DNA of 64,000 bases from a virus: the IMG/VR virus record IMGVR_UViG_3300028388_005362, positions 1-64,000 of that record; one strand, written 5' to 3'. The translations under genes and the position numbers were made by a program. Shown here piece after piece: positions 45,116 to 52,397 of this stretch (position 1 is the stretch's first letter; every line of letters begins with the position of its first letter). Below the pieces are notes generated by a model. The model made no database searches. It worked only from the letters and a program-made list of their open reading frames with translations, and was not told the origin of the DNA.

Positions 45116-48100
45116 ATGGGAAAAGCCAATTGTCAGATATTCCCGACGGCGCCTAACGGTAAGGATTCCAACCTGTTCAAGGATGTGTTGGAGTCCACCG
45201 GTAGTCGTGAAGCAGCCACTTACGCATACGGATACGCCAGGAGCGAAGAGTTCCGATACAAAATGGGTGACTGGTTGTATAAGAATCCACATAACCCCTA
45301 TAAAGGAACGCTGGACCAGAACGGTGAACCCATCATGGCGGATCTCACTGAGGTGCTTATCACCAAAGACTTCGAGATGCCTCAAACACAGGATGACCGG
45401 TTCAAGCCTTTACACAAGGTACGGGAACTGGAGAAAAGGGACCTATACAAACAACTCGGGGAATTCAAGCGTAAGCTCAAGGAAACAGAAAAAGATGTTG
45501 ACAGGGTCAAGTACCGTCAGCTTATCCAGCGTACTGAGCAGCGAATCGATGCTTTGGATATGGAAATGGAAGACATGTTGAAGAAGTCCTCCCTGGAAGA
45601 GATTGAACAGTATGCCCGTCAGGACCTTGATCGTGCATGGGACATCTTACAGAAGGATGAAATCACTCCGGGGGAAATGTACCTGGTGGGACACATCATC
45701 TCTTTGTGGCAGAAAGCCGGAGACTTCTCCGAGGATGACCACCTGTTCTTCGACCAGGCAGAGTTAGAAGCCCGCCGGGAAGGACTCAAGGAGATAACCG
45801 ATAAGTTCCTGGAATGGAAGGATGAGGCGGACCACATGTACACCAACTACTTGCTTCCCCTCCAGCGAAACATGGTAGAGTCTTCTGTCAAGGAAACCTT
45901 TGGAGAGAACGCTTCCAGCGGTCTGGATAACTCCAGAAAGGATAAATCGTGGGCGGTGCTAAATTTTTTGGACATCACTGAAACAAGCGATACGCTGCTG
46001 CAAGCCATGGGTGCATGGGTGAAGACAGCTCAATTCAAAGCCCATCAGGAAAGCGAAGCAGTAATGGCTGAGATTGACCAGTTGATTAAAGAGAGCGGTG
46101 TGAAGGATTTCGATCTGTTCATGCAGACCTTCTCCAACGAAGACTCAAGACTCACCGGTAACCTGGTATTCCGCTGGACACAGGCATACTTTGACGAATC
46201 CAAACGGCAGAAAGCCCGCTTGCATAAGGCACGTAACCAGGCAATGCTAATCGAAGACCCTAAGGAAAGGGGCCGTAAGATTGCCAAGATACACCAGAAC
46301 TACTTCCGTCAGATGGCAAAGCGTTCGATAACCTTTGACCTCAGGAAGCTGTTCCCGGATGCGGATATGTACAACGAGACCTCTTTTACCGAAGAAGAGC
46401 GCAGAAATCACGAAGCTGAACTCCGTCTGCACCTGGGAGATAAAGGCTACGAGCGATTCATTGAAGACGCTGAGGAGCTCTTGGAAGACTACAAGAAGGA
46501 CAGAGAAGCCTATATGCTGGAGTTGGAAGCTGAATTCCAGGATGAAATGTCTGCAGGAGACACCTCGAACTTCGATGTGCACCTGCGCGTATGGGAGATG
46601 TCAAACTCACCTTACTGGCATGCGCAGTTCCAGGAAGAGGGATACCCATCCAAAGGAATACAGGGCATGTACGCCAAGCCTACCTCTCGGTATGTCAAGA
46701 CGGTTCCCCGCCGATTCGATACTGACGGCAATGACACCGGCTATTATGATAAGAAGTATGAGCAGATAGAGGCAGACGAGAAGAAACTTAAGCTCTACGA
46801 CTATATCTTTGACACCCTCAAGCAATCCCGGGAATACTTACCCAACCACAAGATCTCTTTCATGCAGGTCAACACCTTGCCCATGATTGAGAAGACCGTG
46901 TTGGAGACCTTTGCCAGGGATGGCATGCTCTCAGGAGCAGCAGGTATGTGGGAGTCCTTAAAGAAAGCCACACGTTCAGATGCTTTATCGGATACTGAAT
47001 ACAACGATATTGACCCTTTGACCGGAGAAGCGGGCATGACCCATCAGTTAGCCTTCGTATCCAATCCTACCAAAAGGGTAGAAGAGTATGTCGAGCGCAA
47101 GGAGATTGAATGGACGGGGAAGAACGGCAAGCCTGAATCGGATGCCGAGTTAAACGAATTGCTTCTGCTCAAAGAAGAGTGGCGTAGAGAAGCCACCGAC
47201 AAGCTGGCGAACCAGAAGTCCCATGATTTGGGTATGGTCACCAAGGCATTTGCCGCTATGGCGCTCTCATTTAAGCACAAGGCGCTTATCGAACCCCAGA
47301 TGACCCTAAGCTACAAGTTGATGAATAACTCCCTTGAGCAGGTCACAAACGATGCCGGATCACAAATGGTTGACAAGGACGGGAACCCGATGAAGAAGAA
47401 GGGCCTGGAGAACATGCGTAAGATGTTGAAGGATTTCATGGAGACGTCCTATTATGGGTATCCCGTGCGCATCAAGCAAGGGCAGACCAAGAAAAGGGTG
47501 CTTACTCCTCAGGAAAAGAAAGTCCGTAAGGAGATTGAGTCTTCCATGGAACAGCTCAAAGCAATGCACGAAAAGGGAGACCTTACCGATGCGGAATACA
47601 ACGGCAAGCAACAAAAACTGCAGGACCAACTCGATAAGCTGGGCGGAGTATTTACCGCAAGTCAGTTCGGAGATATGATGCTCAAGTACGTCCAGATACT
47701 TGGACTGGGATGGAACGTGAAGGCCGCCATTGCGAATTTGGGCTTTGGTTTCATCTCCAATATCATTGAGGCTGCCGATGGTCGCTCGTTCACTATCGGG
47801 GAGTATTTCAAGGCAATGTCCCTGGTCAAAAGTTCTGTATTGAAGAACATGTCCTTCAACCAGATTGAGACCAAGAACGCCAAGAAGATTCGCAATATGA
47901 TGGATAAACTTGACGTACTCAAGGACAGCCGATACGAGCTGTACAAGGCTACTGTCGGGGGCAACAAGCTCAAAGAGAAACTCAACTGGCTTGACCCGTA
48001 TAACCCCAATGCCCGAACCGAGTACATCAACCAGGCTTCCATTATGGTTGCCATGTTGATGCACGACGGACTCTGGGATAAGTACGATGAGAATGGTAAT

Positions 48101-48913
48101 CTCAAAGAAGGCGAGGAAGTCGACGAGAAGGCATTCATTGACACCAAACTCCGCATCGACAAACTCAACAAGATCTCCCACGGTAATTACGACCCTGACC
48201 TGACATTGTCGGTCAAGCGTAAGTTTTTGGGAAGAGCTTTCTCTCAGTTCCGTACCTGGGCCTTTATGGGATTTGCCAACCGTTTTCAGGCAGGCTTTTA
48301 TGATAACCAGTTGGGATATGAGAGAAAGGGAAGATACCGCTCTTATAGCGCACTTGCCCAACAAATAGGCAAGGTGATGAAACAGGAGAGCGGGTATAGG
48401 GCAGCAGCCTTTGGTGCCAAAGAACTGTTGCGTGCAGCTACCTTCGGGGTATATAACCCGGAAAGCGGTATGGTAGAAGGACTCAGCGAGGTGGATCAAG
48501 CCAATCTTCGAAAGAACCTGATGGAGCTTTATCTCTATCTGGCGTTGGCAATCCTGGTGAGGGCATTCTCAGCCATGGCAGACACAGACGATGACAAAGA
48601 GGCGACATGGAAGTATAGTACTTTCTTCACCATCAATATCCTTGCCCGTCTGCAGACTGATATATTGTTCTACACGAATCCGTCGGAATTTGAACGATTG
48701 CAGAGAAACGCTCTGGCTGTATTCTCTTTGGTGGTAGACAGTCAGAAGGCTCTGGATTCCACATATAATTGGATGGTCGGGGGCGACGACATTCTCCAAA
48801 GGGGGCCTAATAAAGGGGAATCAAGGATGCTTCGTGACTGGTCTAAATTGATTCCCATGTGGAATCAGAAGTATCGCATGGAGGCAGCGTACTCGATGAT
48901 ATTCGACCGTTAA
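45116..48913 (+). CDS. Large internal virion (cargo) protein
   Basis: A 1265-residue protein; I use the ATG at 45116, two bases after the giant gene's stop, instead of the upstream TTG at 45107. It is mainly helical, with strong coiled-coil stretches (about residues 100-170 and 420-490). It ends with a recognisable crAss-like block: FSQFRTWAFMGFANRFQAGFYD, then LYLYLALAILVRAF, one hydrophobic segment. It is probably ejected or packaged together with the polymerase protein. The final stop overlaps the convergent regulator gene. Confidence 0.7.
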   Translation: MGKANCQIFPTAPNGKDSNLFKDVLESTGSREAATYAYGYARSEEFRYKMGDWLYKNPHNPYKGTLDQNGEPIMADLTEVLITKDFEMPQTQDDRFKPLHKVRELEKRDLYKQLGEFKRKLKETEKDVDRVKYRQLIQRTEQRIDALDMEMEDMLKKSSLEEIEQYARQDLDRAWDILQKDEITPGEMYLVGHIISLWQKAGDFSEDDHLFFDQAELEARREGLKEITDKFLEWKDEADHMYTNYLLPLQRNMVESSVKETFGENASSGLDNSRKDKSWAVLNFLDITETSDTLLQAMGAWVKTAQFKAHQESEAVMAEIDQLIKESGVKDFDLFMQTFSNEDSRLTGNLVFRWTQAYFDESKRQKARLHKARNQAMLIEDPKERGRKIAKIHQNYFRQMAKRSITFDLRKLFPDADMYNETSFTEEERRNHEAELRLHLGDKGYERFIEDAEELLEDYKKDREAYMLELEAEFQDEMSAGDTSNFDVHLRVWEMSNSPYWHAQFQEEGYPSKGIQGMYAKPTSRYVKTVPRRFDTDGNDTGYYDKKYEQIEADEKKLKLYDYIFDTLKQSREYLPNHKISFMQVNTLPMIEKTVLETFARDGMLSGAAGMWESLKKATRSDALSDTEYNDIDPLTGEAGMTHQLAFVSNPTKRVEEYVERKEIEWTGKNGKPESDAELNELLLLKEEWRREATDKLANQKSHDLGMVTKAFAAMALSFKHKALIEPQMTLSYKLMNNSLEQVTNDAGSQMVDKDGNPMKKKGLENMRKMLKDFMETSYYGYPVRIKQGQTKKRVLTPQEKKVRKEIESSMEQLKAMHEKGDLTDAEYNGKQQKLQDQLDKLGGVFTASQFGDMMLKYVQILGLGWNVKAAIANLGFGFISNIIEAADGRSFTIGEYFKAMSLVKSSVLKNMSFNQIETKNAKKIRNMMDKLDVLKDSRYELYKATVGGNKLKEKLNWLDPYNPNARTEYINQASIMVAMLMHDGLWDKYDENGNLKEGEEVDEKAFIDTKLRIDKLNKISHGNYDPDLTLSVKRKFLGRAFSQFRTWAFMGFANRFQAGFYDNQLGYERKGRYRSYSALAQQIGKVMKQESGYRAAAFGAKELLRAATFGVYNPESGMVEGLSEVDQANLRKNLMELYLYLALAILVRAFSAMADTDDDKEATWKYSTFFTINILARLQTDILFYTNPSEFERLQRNALAVFSLVVDSQKALDSTYNWMVGGDDILQRGPNKGESRMLRDWSKLIPMWNQKYRMEAAYSMIFDR

Positions 48914-49401
48914 AGGTCTTTGACCATACTCATACTTACCTGGGTCTGCCATTCACGGGAGACCCTTTTTGCTACCCTTCTTTTGATGTCAATAACAGTG
49001 AGGTCCTTGACCAGACCTTTAAGGACGTTGTTGGCTTGTTCAATACTTGAGAACATCCAGTGCATCCACAAAGTTACCATGCCCGTCATTTCGTGGGGCT
49101 CGCTCTGGGATATATGCACACAGAGGTTTTCATCCTCTGCACGGGCAGTCAGGGCCTGGATGGTAGCTTCAGAGGCCATTATTTCCACCATTTCCCTGTG
49201 TTCTGTTCTGAAAAAGTCGGTATTCACCTTGATGGTGTACCCGGAGATGACTCCGTTGGTGATCAGGTTCTGCACCCTTACCAATGTAGGAGGAGGGCTA
49301 AGTCCTATCTTCACCGCCAAGTTCCGATTTGTGATACTGGCATCCTGTTCCAGGATTTTAAGTATCTCGACGTCTTTCTCGTCGATGACTTTCTTTTTCA
49401 T
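48910..49401 (-). CDS. Lrp/AsnC-type transcription regulator
   Basis: A 163-residue protein with the typical opening of Lrp/AsnC regulators: DEKDVEILKILEQDASITNRNLAVKIGLSPPPTLVRVQNLITNGVISGY, i.e. an N-terminal winged-helix with the GLSP recognition turn and the 'GVI.GY' end. An alpha-beta effector-like domain follows (about residues 60-150). Lrp proteins bind DNA as dimers or octamers, often with an amino acid ligand. It is the last minus-strand gene and its stop codon TAA (48912-48910) overlaps the convergent late gene's stop. A hairpin separates it from the upstream glycosylase gene. Confidence 0.85.
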   Translation of the reverse strand: MKKKVIDEKDVEILKILEQDASITNRNLAVKIGLSPPPTLVRVQNLITNGVISGYTIKVNTDFFRTEHREMVEIMASEATIQALTARAEDENLCVHISQSEPHEMTGMVTLWMHWMFSSIEQANNVLKGLVKDLTVIDIKRRVAKRVSREWQTQVSMSMVKDL

Positions 49402-49446
49402 AGCTAAAGTTAATAACTGATAATTGTTGTTTGTTGGTTAAAGTAA

Positions 49447-49474
49447 CGAAATAAAATAATTTATAACAAGCAAA
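49447..49474 (-). promoter_or_regulatory. Weak candidate promoter of the Lrp-like gene
   Basis: On the minus strand, TTTG (49474-49471) is followed after 17 bases by TATTTCG (49453-49447), an imperfect match to the Bacteroidetes -33/-7 pair with short spacing. The leader to the ATG would be about 40 bases. Its -33 part lies inside the hairpin at 49470-49498. Confidence 0.25.
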
Positions 49475-49498
49475 AGAGGACATTAAATCCCCTTTTGC
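49470..49498 (-). terminator. Hairpin after the uracil-DNA glycosylase gene
   Basis: A stem of 10 paired bases with one A/C mismatch: GCAAAAGAGGA (49470-49480) and TCCCCTTTTGC (49488-49498), with a 7-base loop. On the minus strand it follows the glycosylase stop and is trailed by an AT-rich tract rich in T, so it can act as terminator; no uninterrupted U run is present. Confidence 0.5.
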
Positions 49499-49514
49499 AA
49501 AATTAAGTAAAAAC

Positions 49515-50498
49515 TTACCACTTTACGGTCTTTTTCCCGTGGTCCATTAGATAAACATTCGCCTGGGAAAAATGTTTGCACCCGAAAAACCCTCTGTTTG
49601 CGCTGAGAGGAGAAGGGTGTGCGGCTTCAAGGATCAGGTGTCGCTTCGCATCGATTAGGCCCTTGAGATTTCTGGCAGGGTTGCCCCACAACATGAATAC
49701 GACATTCTCCAAATTGTCGTTTATAAGGGAAATAGTTTTGTGGGTGAAGTTCTGCCAGCCTATCCTGCTATGAGAAGCGGGCTCTCCTTTTCGCACGGTT
49801 AAAATGGTATTGAGTAAGAATACACCTTGATAGGCCCATCGCTCCAGTGAGGGAAAACTCCTCAGGTAGAGTCCTCGGCTGACGTCCTTTTCTATCTCTT
49901 TGTAGATGTTCTTCAGAGAAGGAGGTACAACGGAGGGGTCCTTGCTTGAAAAAGCAAGACCGTGTGCCATTCCAGGGGTGTGGTAAGGGTCTTGTCCGAG
50001 TATCACAACTTTTATGTTGTCAAACCCGGTCAATCGATAAGCGTTGAATACGTCGGATGAATCCGGGAAGATGGTATGGGAAGCTCTTTCTTGCTTGAGC
50101 AACTTCATCATTTCCTTCATATAAGGCTGAAGGAACTGCTTACCTATCTTCGGTGCCCACTGATGCCCCACCAGGTCCACTATCTTCTCGTGAAGAGCAG
50201 ATTTAGGACGGCGGGTCCAATGGGAAAGTCCGACTATCCACCAACCGGAGTCATCGGGAGGGGTTCCAGGATACCGGTTCCCGTCCTCGATGACATGTTC
50301 GGCGTTGATGAGATAATCCACATACGGGGTTCTGTAACAGATCACCTTCCCTGCCGAAGACAATCCTTGTCTTACTAAGAATGCCTGTTGTGAAGGCATC
50401 CAATGCTCGTCAGTGACTTCGACAAGGGAGGTGTCGTTATCGACGGTTGCCAGAAGCTCCTCGCTTCCCCTTCCGTCGTCCGGTTCCAGAATTATCAT
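49515..50498 (-). CDS. ung: Uracil-DNA glycosylase with N-terminal extension
   Basis: A 327-residue protein when started at the ATG at 50498, one base after the upstream stop (longer in-frame starts at 50540 and 50588 overlap the upstream gene). The family 1 motifs are complete: GQDPYH at 168-173 with the catalytic Asp, LLNTILTVRKGEPASH in the middle, and HPSPLS at about 294-299. Family members are usually about 220-230 residues; here about 110 extra N-terminal residues of unknown fold (with DDSGWWIVGLSHWTRRP) precede the catalytic domain. It removes uracil from DNA. The extension could be a separate DNA- or protein-binding module. Confidence 0.9.
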   Translation of the reverse strand: MIILEPDDGRGSEELLATVDNDTSLVEVTDEHWMPSQQAFLVRQGLSSAGKVICYRTPYVDYLINAEHVIEDGNRYPGTPPDDSGWWIVGLSHWTRRPKSALHEKIVDLVGHQWAPKIGKQFLQPYMKEMMKLLKQERASHTIFPDSSDVFNAYRLTGFDNIKVVILGQDPYHTPGMAHGLAFSSKDPSVVPPSLKNIYKEIEKDVSRGLYLRSFPSLERWAYQGVFLLNTILTVRKGEPASHSRIGWQNFTHKTISLINDNLENVVFMLWGNPARNLKGLIDAKRHLILEAAHPSPLSANRGFFGCKHFSQANVYLMDHGKKTVKW

Positions 50499-50499
50499 A

Positions 50500-50916
50500 T
50501 CATCGCGTAATTTTGCCGTAAATGTTGATGGTTGGTACATGTTTAAGGGTTTCAACAGGGTCAGCTCCAAGCAGTTCGCATATTTCATACCAGCTCTGAC
50601 GGAAGTCTTTGTTGGTATGGATAAGATCCACGGCTTTACTGTTGGCGAACAAGGCTGTGGTCCGATCCTTGTTCAACAGCGGCCCTGCTGTTTCTGCAGT
50701 GTATTTGTATATACCGGTCAAGGCTAACCAAAAGAGTTTACGCCCGTCCGCATAGTAACGTGTCTGGGTCTTGCTGACCAGGTTTTCACGGGTCAACCCG
50801 GTTACTTTCAAAACGGCTTTGTAAACATCTTTCTCAGGGTCCGCAATAAGCCCCAGAATTACTTCCGGGGCGCTGCGGTTGTCTATGGCTTGCTGTATAG
50901 CTTCAATCTTTGTCAT
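50500..50916 (-). CDS. DnaA domain IV-like (TrpR-type HTH) protein candidate
   Basis: A 138-residue protein. Residues about 55-105 contain ADGRKLFWLALTGIYKYT and AGPLLNKDRTTALFANSKAVDLI, which resemble the C-terminal DNA-binding domain of DnaA, whose signature is 'GRDHTTV.HA...I'. The N-terminal 50 residues are helical (MTKIEAIQQAIDNRS...). No ATPase domain is present, so it would be a stand-alone DNA-binding module. The similarity is by eye and distant. Its stop is one base from the glycosylase start. Confidence 0.5.
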   Translation of the reverse strand: MTKIEAIQQAIDNRSAPEVILGLIADPEKDVYKAVLKVTGLTRENLVSKTQTRYYADGRKLFWLALTGIYKYTAETAGPLLNKDRTTALFANSKAVDLIHTNKDFRQSWYEICELLGADPVETLKHVPTINIYGKITR

Positions 50917-51112
50917 AACCTTTGAATCTTACCTGTCGACTTTGGCACCGGGGACAGGAGATGGCTCCTGTTTTTGGGTCCTCTACGGTACGGGTTTTGT
51001 CGTACATAATTAAACTGCTTGACTGTGGGGGTCGGGGGTGATCAAATACGTGACTGCAATGCAGACACTTTAATTTGACCAGATGGTCGTGTATCTGTTT
51101 CTCCGGGCTCAT
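50903..51112 (-). CDS. Small CxxC zinc-finger-like protein
   Basis: A 69-residue protein from the ATG at 51112 (an in-frame upstream ATG at 51151 would add 13 residues). It has two CxxC pairs, CLHC and CPRC, about 30 residues apart, which suggests a zinc ribbon. It overlaps the upstream zinc-ribbon gene by 71 bases in another frame and the downstream gene by 14 bases. Confidence 0.55.
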   Translation of the reverse strand: MSPEKQIHDHLVKLKCLHCSHVFDHPRPPQSSSLIMYDKTRTVEDPKTGAISCPRCQSRQVRFKGYDKD

Positions 51113-51212
51113 ATCCACAATGTGCGCAGAATCCCTTGGCTGCAGGGACAATCAAATTATCCTTGCCGCACTTGGGGCATTCTGGTAATGGGTCTTTAAT
51201 CTTCTTGTTCAT
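51042..51212 (-). CDS. Tiny zinc-ribbon protein
   Basis: A 56-residue open frame that starts at an ATG (51212) overlapping the end of the exonuclease gene and stops at a TGA at 51044-51042. It reads MNKKIKDPLPECPKCGKDN, then FCAHCGYEPGETD: a clear two-CxxC zinc ribbon of treble-clef style. It is too short for ordinary gene-length cut-offs, but the CPKCG/CAHCG pair is unlikely by chance. Function unknown; such ribbons often sit in nucleic-acid-binding proteins. Confidence 0.6.
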   Translation of the reverse strand: MNKKIKDPLPECPKCGKDNLIVPAAKGFCAHCGYEPGETDTRPSGQIKVSALQSRI

Positions 51213-52245
51213 CGGCTGCTACCTCCATAGGTTCTAATACAAACTCCCCACCATTCTCCAGCTCTTCGCGGGAGAATATCCAATTCTGATCCTTAGAGTG
51301 GGAGAGAATACGACGGATGAGGTCCATGTATTCTTCTCTACCCATTTCCAAGTACTTCCTGTGTACTTTGAACCTACGTACCAGGTTGTAGCCCGTGGTC
51401 TCAACAACGACCATATAATGGTCTGCGGGTTTGAAACCTTTAAAGCCAGCTTCTTCCAGGCGGTACATCACTGCACGCTCGTAGAATGCCATCTGGCGGT
51501 AGTATCGATAATATTCGAATGAATTTTGAAAACGTTGGACGCTCTTTGACGTGGTTTTAAGGTCTCTGATGGAGAAGGTCTTGTTCTCCATGTCGAGTAG
51601 AAGTCCGTCGAGCTTACTTTTACACTCAACAATTTGTCCGTCCACATCCAGTTTCCAGAATATCTCTTTCTCCAGAAACAGTTGTTGCTTGGATGTTTGT
51701 GGTTCAGCAAACATCTCTTTAACAGAAGGACGTTGAGTGAGGTTCAGTTTGATTCTGGTGATATTGGACATGGTCTTTGCATCCACGATGTCCTTGCCTT
51801 CGTTGACAAGCATGAAGTTCCAATATGCTTGCCCACTCTTTTGTATATCCTTGATGATACGATCGTCCTTGTAGTTCCCCTTGCCGTATTTTAATTCGTT
51901 GGCTGCTTTGAGAACAAAGACCTTGTTATCTTCAATGGATGTATTTCCCCCGGCTTCTCCAAAGCTGAGGGATTCTGTGCTTCCTGCCTCTTTTCTGTAC
52001 TGTAAGGCTTTGTCGATGATGTTCTTGACCGTGTCACTGGGCACTTTGTCCAGCATGACCGGTTCAATATTCTCCAATATCAACTTATGGACCAAATCGC
52101 CCAAGGTGAGTGCCTTGGTATCGTCTCCTTTAAAGGTGCCCATGACATAGTCGTGGTACTTTTCAGGAGAGCCGCCTTCATCCGGGTTGATGTAGGAGAG
52201 TGAGCTATTGTTGATAGCTTTTGACTCCTCATAGGTAGTGTTCAT
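51196..52245 (-). CDS. PD-(D/E)XK exonuclease (RecE/DUF3799-like)
   Basis: A 349-residue nuclease of the PD-(D/E)XK superfamily. Visible elements are LGDLVHKLIL (about residues 47-56, the helix with the conserved His) and the core SKLDGLL...FSIRDLKTTSKS (about residues 209-235), in which KLDG supplies the Asp and DLKT the D-x-K part. This arrangement matches phage exonucleases of the RecE/AddB-like type used in recombination with a single-strand annealing ATPase. It is preceded by its own promoter in the 152-base gap behind rIIB. Confidence 0.75.
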   Translation of the reverse strand: MNTTYEESKAINNSSLSYINPDEGGSPEKYHDYVMGTFKGDDTKALTLGDLVHKLILENIEPVMLDKVPSDTVKNIIDKALQYRKEAGSTESLSFGEAGGNTSIEDNKVFVLKAANELKYGKGNYKDDRIIKDIQKSGQAYWNFMLVNEGKDIVDAKTMSNITRIKLNLTQRPSVKEMFAEPQTSKQQLFLEKEIFWKLDVDGQIVECKSKLDGLLLDMENKTFSIRDLKTTSKSVQRFQNSFEYYRYYRQMAFYERAVMYRLEEAGFKGFKPADHYMVVVETTGYNLVRRFKVHRKYLEMGREEYMDLIRRILSHSKDQNWIFSREELENGGEFVLEPMEVAADEQED

Positions 52246-52284
52246 AACTTTATTTTCTTTCTTGATTGCTTGATTAAAGAATCA

Positions 52285-52314
52285 CAAATTTAAACAGAAT
52301 TATATTCTGTGAAA
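52285..52314 (-). promoter_or_regulatory. Putative Bacteroidetes-type promoter of the exonuclease operon
   Basis: Minus strand: TAAATTTG (52292-52285) matches the -7 box TAnnTTTG. TTTC (52314-52311), 18 bases upstream, is a near match to -33 TTTG. The leader to the ATG at 52245 would be about 33 bases. Confidence 0.55.
52294..52310. repeat. Perfect 7-bp dyad with 3-base loop inside the promoter spacer
   Basis: ACAGAAT-TAT-ATTCTGT is an exact inverted repeat located between the -33 and -7 elements of the promoter. This is a natural operator position, and also resembles the short-stem, three-base-loop hairpins used as single-stranded promoters by the virion RNA polymerase of phage N4. Confidence 0.7.
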
Positions 52315-52381
52315 GGGTAGGAAGGAGAATACTCATAAATGAGTATTTTTCACAAAATTTGTGTTAATCTCCTTCCTATCC
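52315..52381. repeat. Three-way inverted-repeat structure after rIIB
   Basis: An outer stem of 14 pairs (52315-52328 with 52368-52381; 11 perfect pairs in TAGGAAGGAGA/TCTCCTTCCTA plus GG/CC and one G-T) encloses two further hairpins: AATACTCAT/ATGAGTATT (52328-52336, 52339-52347) and CACAAA/TTTGTG (52351-52356, 52358-52363). It could fold as a cloverleaf in RNA or a cruciform in DNA. There is no T run, so it is not a standard terminator. Confidence 0.75.
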
Positions 52382-52397
52382 TTGGACAAGCAAAATA

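Larger units (their letters stand above)
52246..52397. other. Non-coding control region between rIIB and exonuclease
   Basis: A 152-base AT-rich region without a gene. From right to left it holds a three-way inverted-repeat structure (52315-52381), a perfect 7-bp dyad (52294-52310), and a promoter box (52285-52292) for the exonuclease. CACAAATTT occurs at 52283-52291, and a near copy CACAAAATTT at 52351-52360. It may combine termination of the rII transcript, start of the next, and possibly an origin. Confidence 0.6.

Noticed and set aside
47360-48499. A 379-codon minus-strand open frame
   Set aside because: Antisense to the intact 1265-residue cargo gene; no motif and no start context of its own.
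48920-49420. A 166-codon plus-strand open frame
   Set aside because: It is antisense to the Lrp-like gene, whose domain is clear; the plus-strand translation shows no family features.
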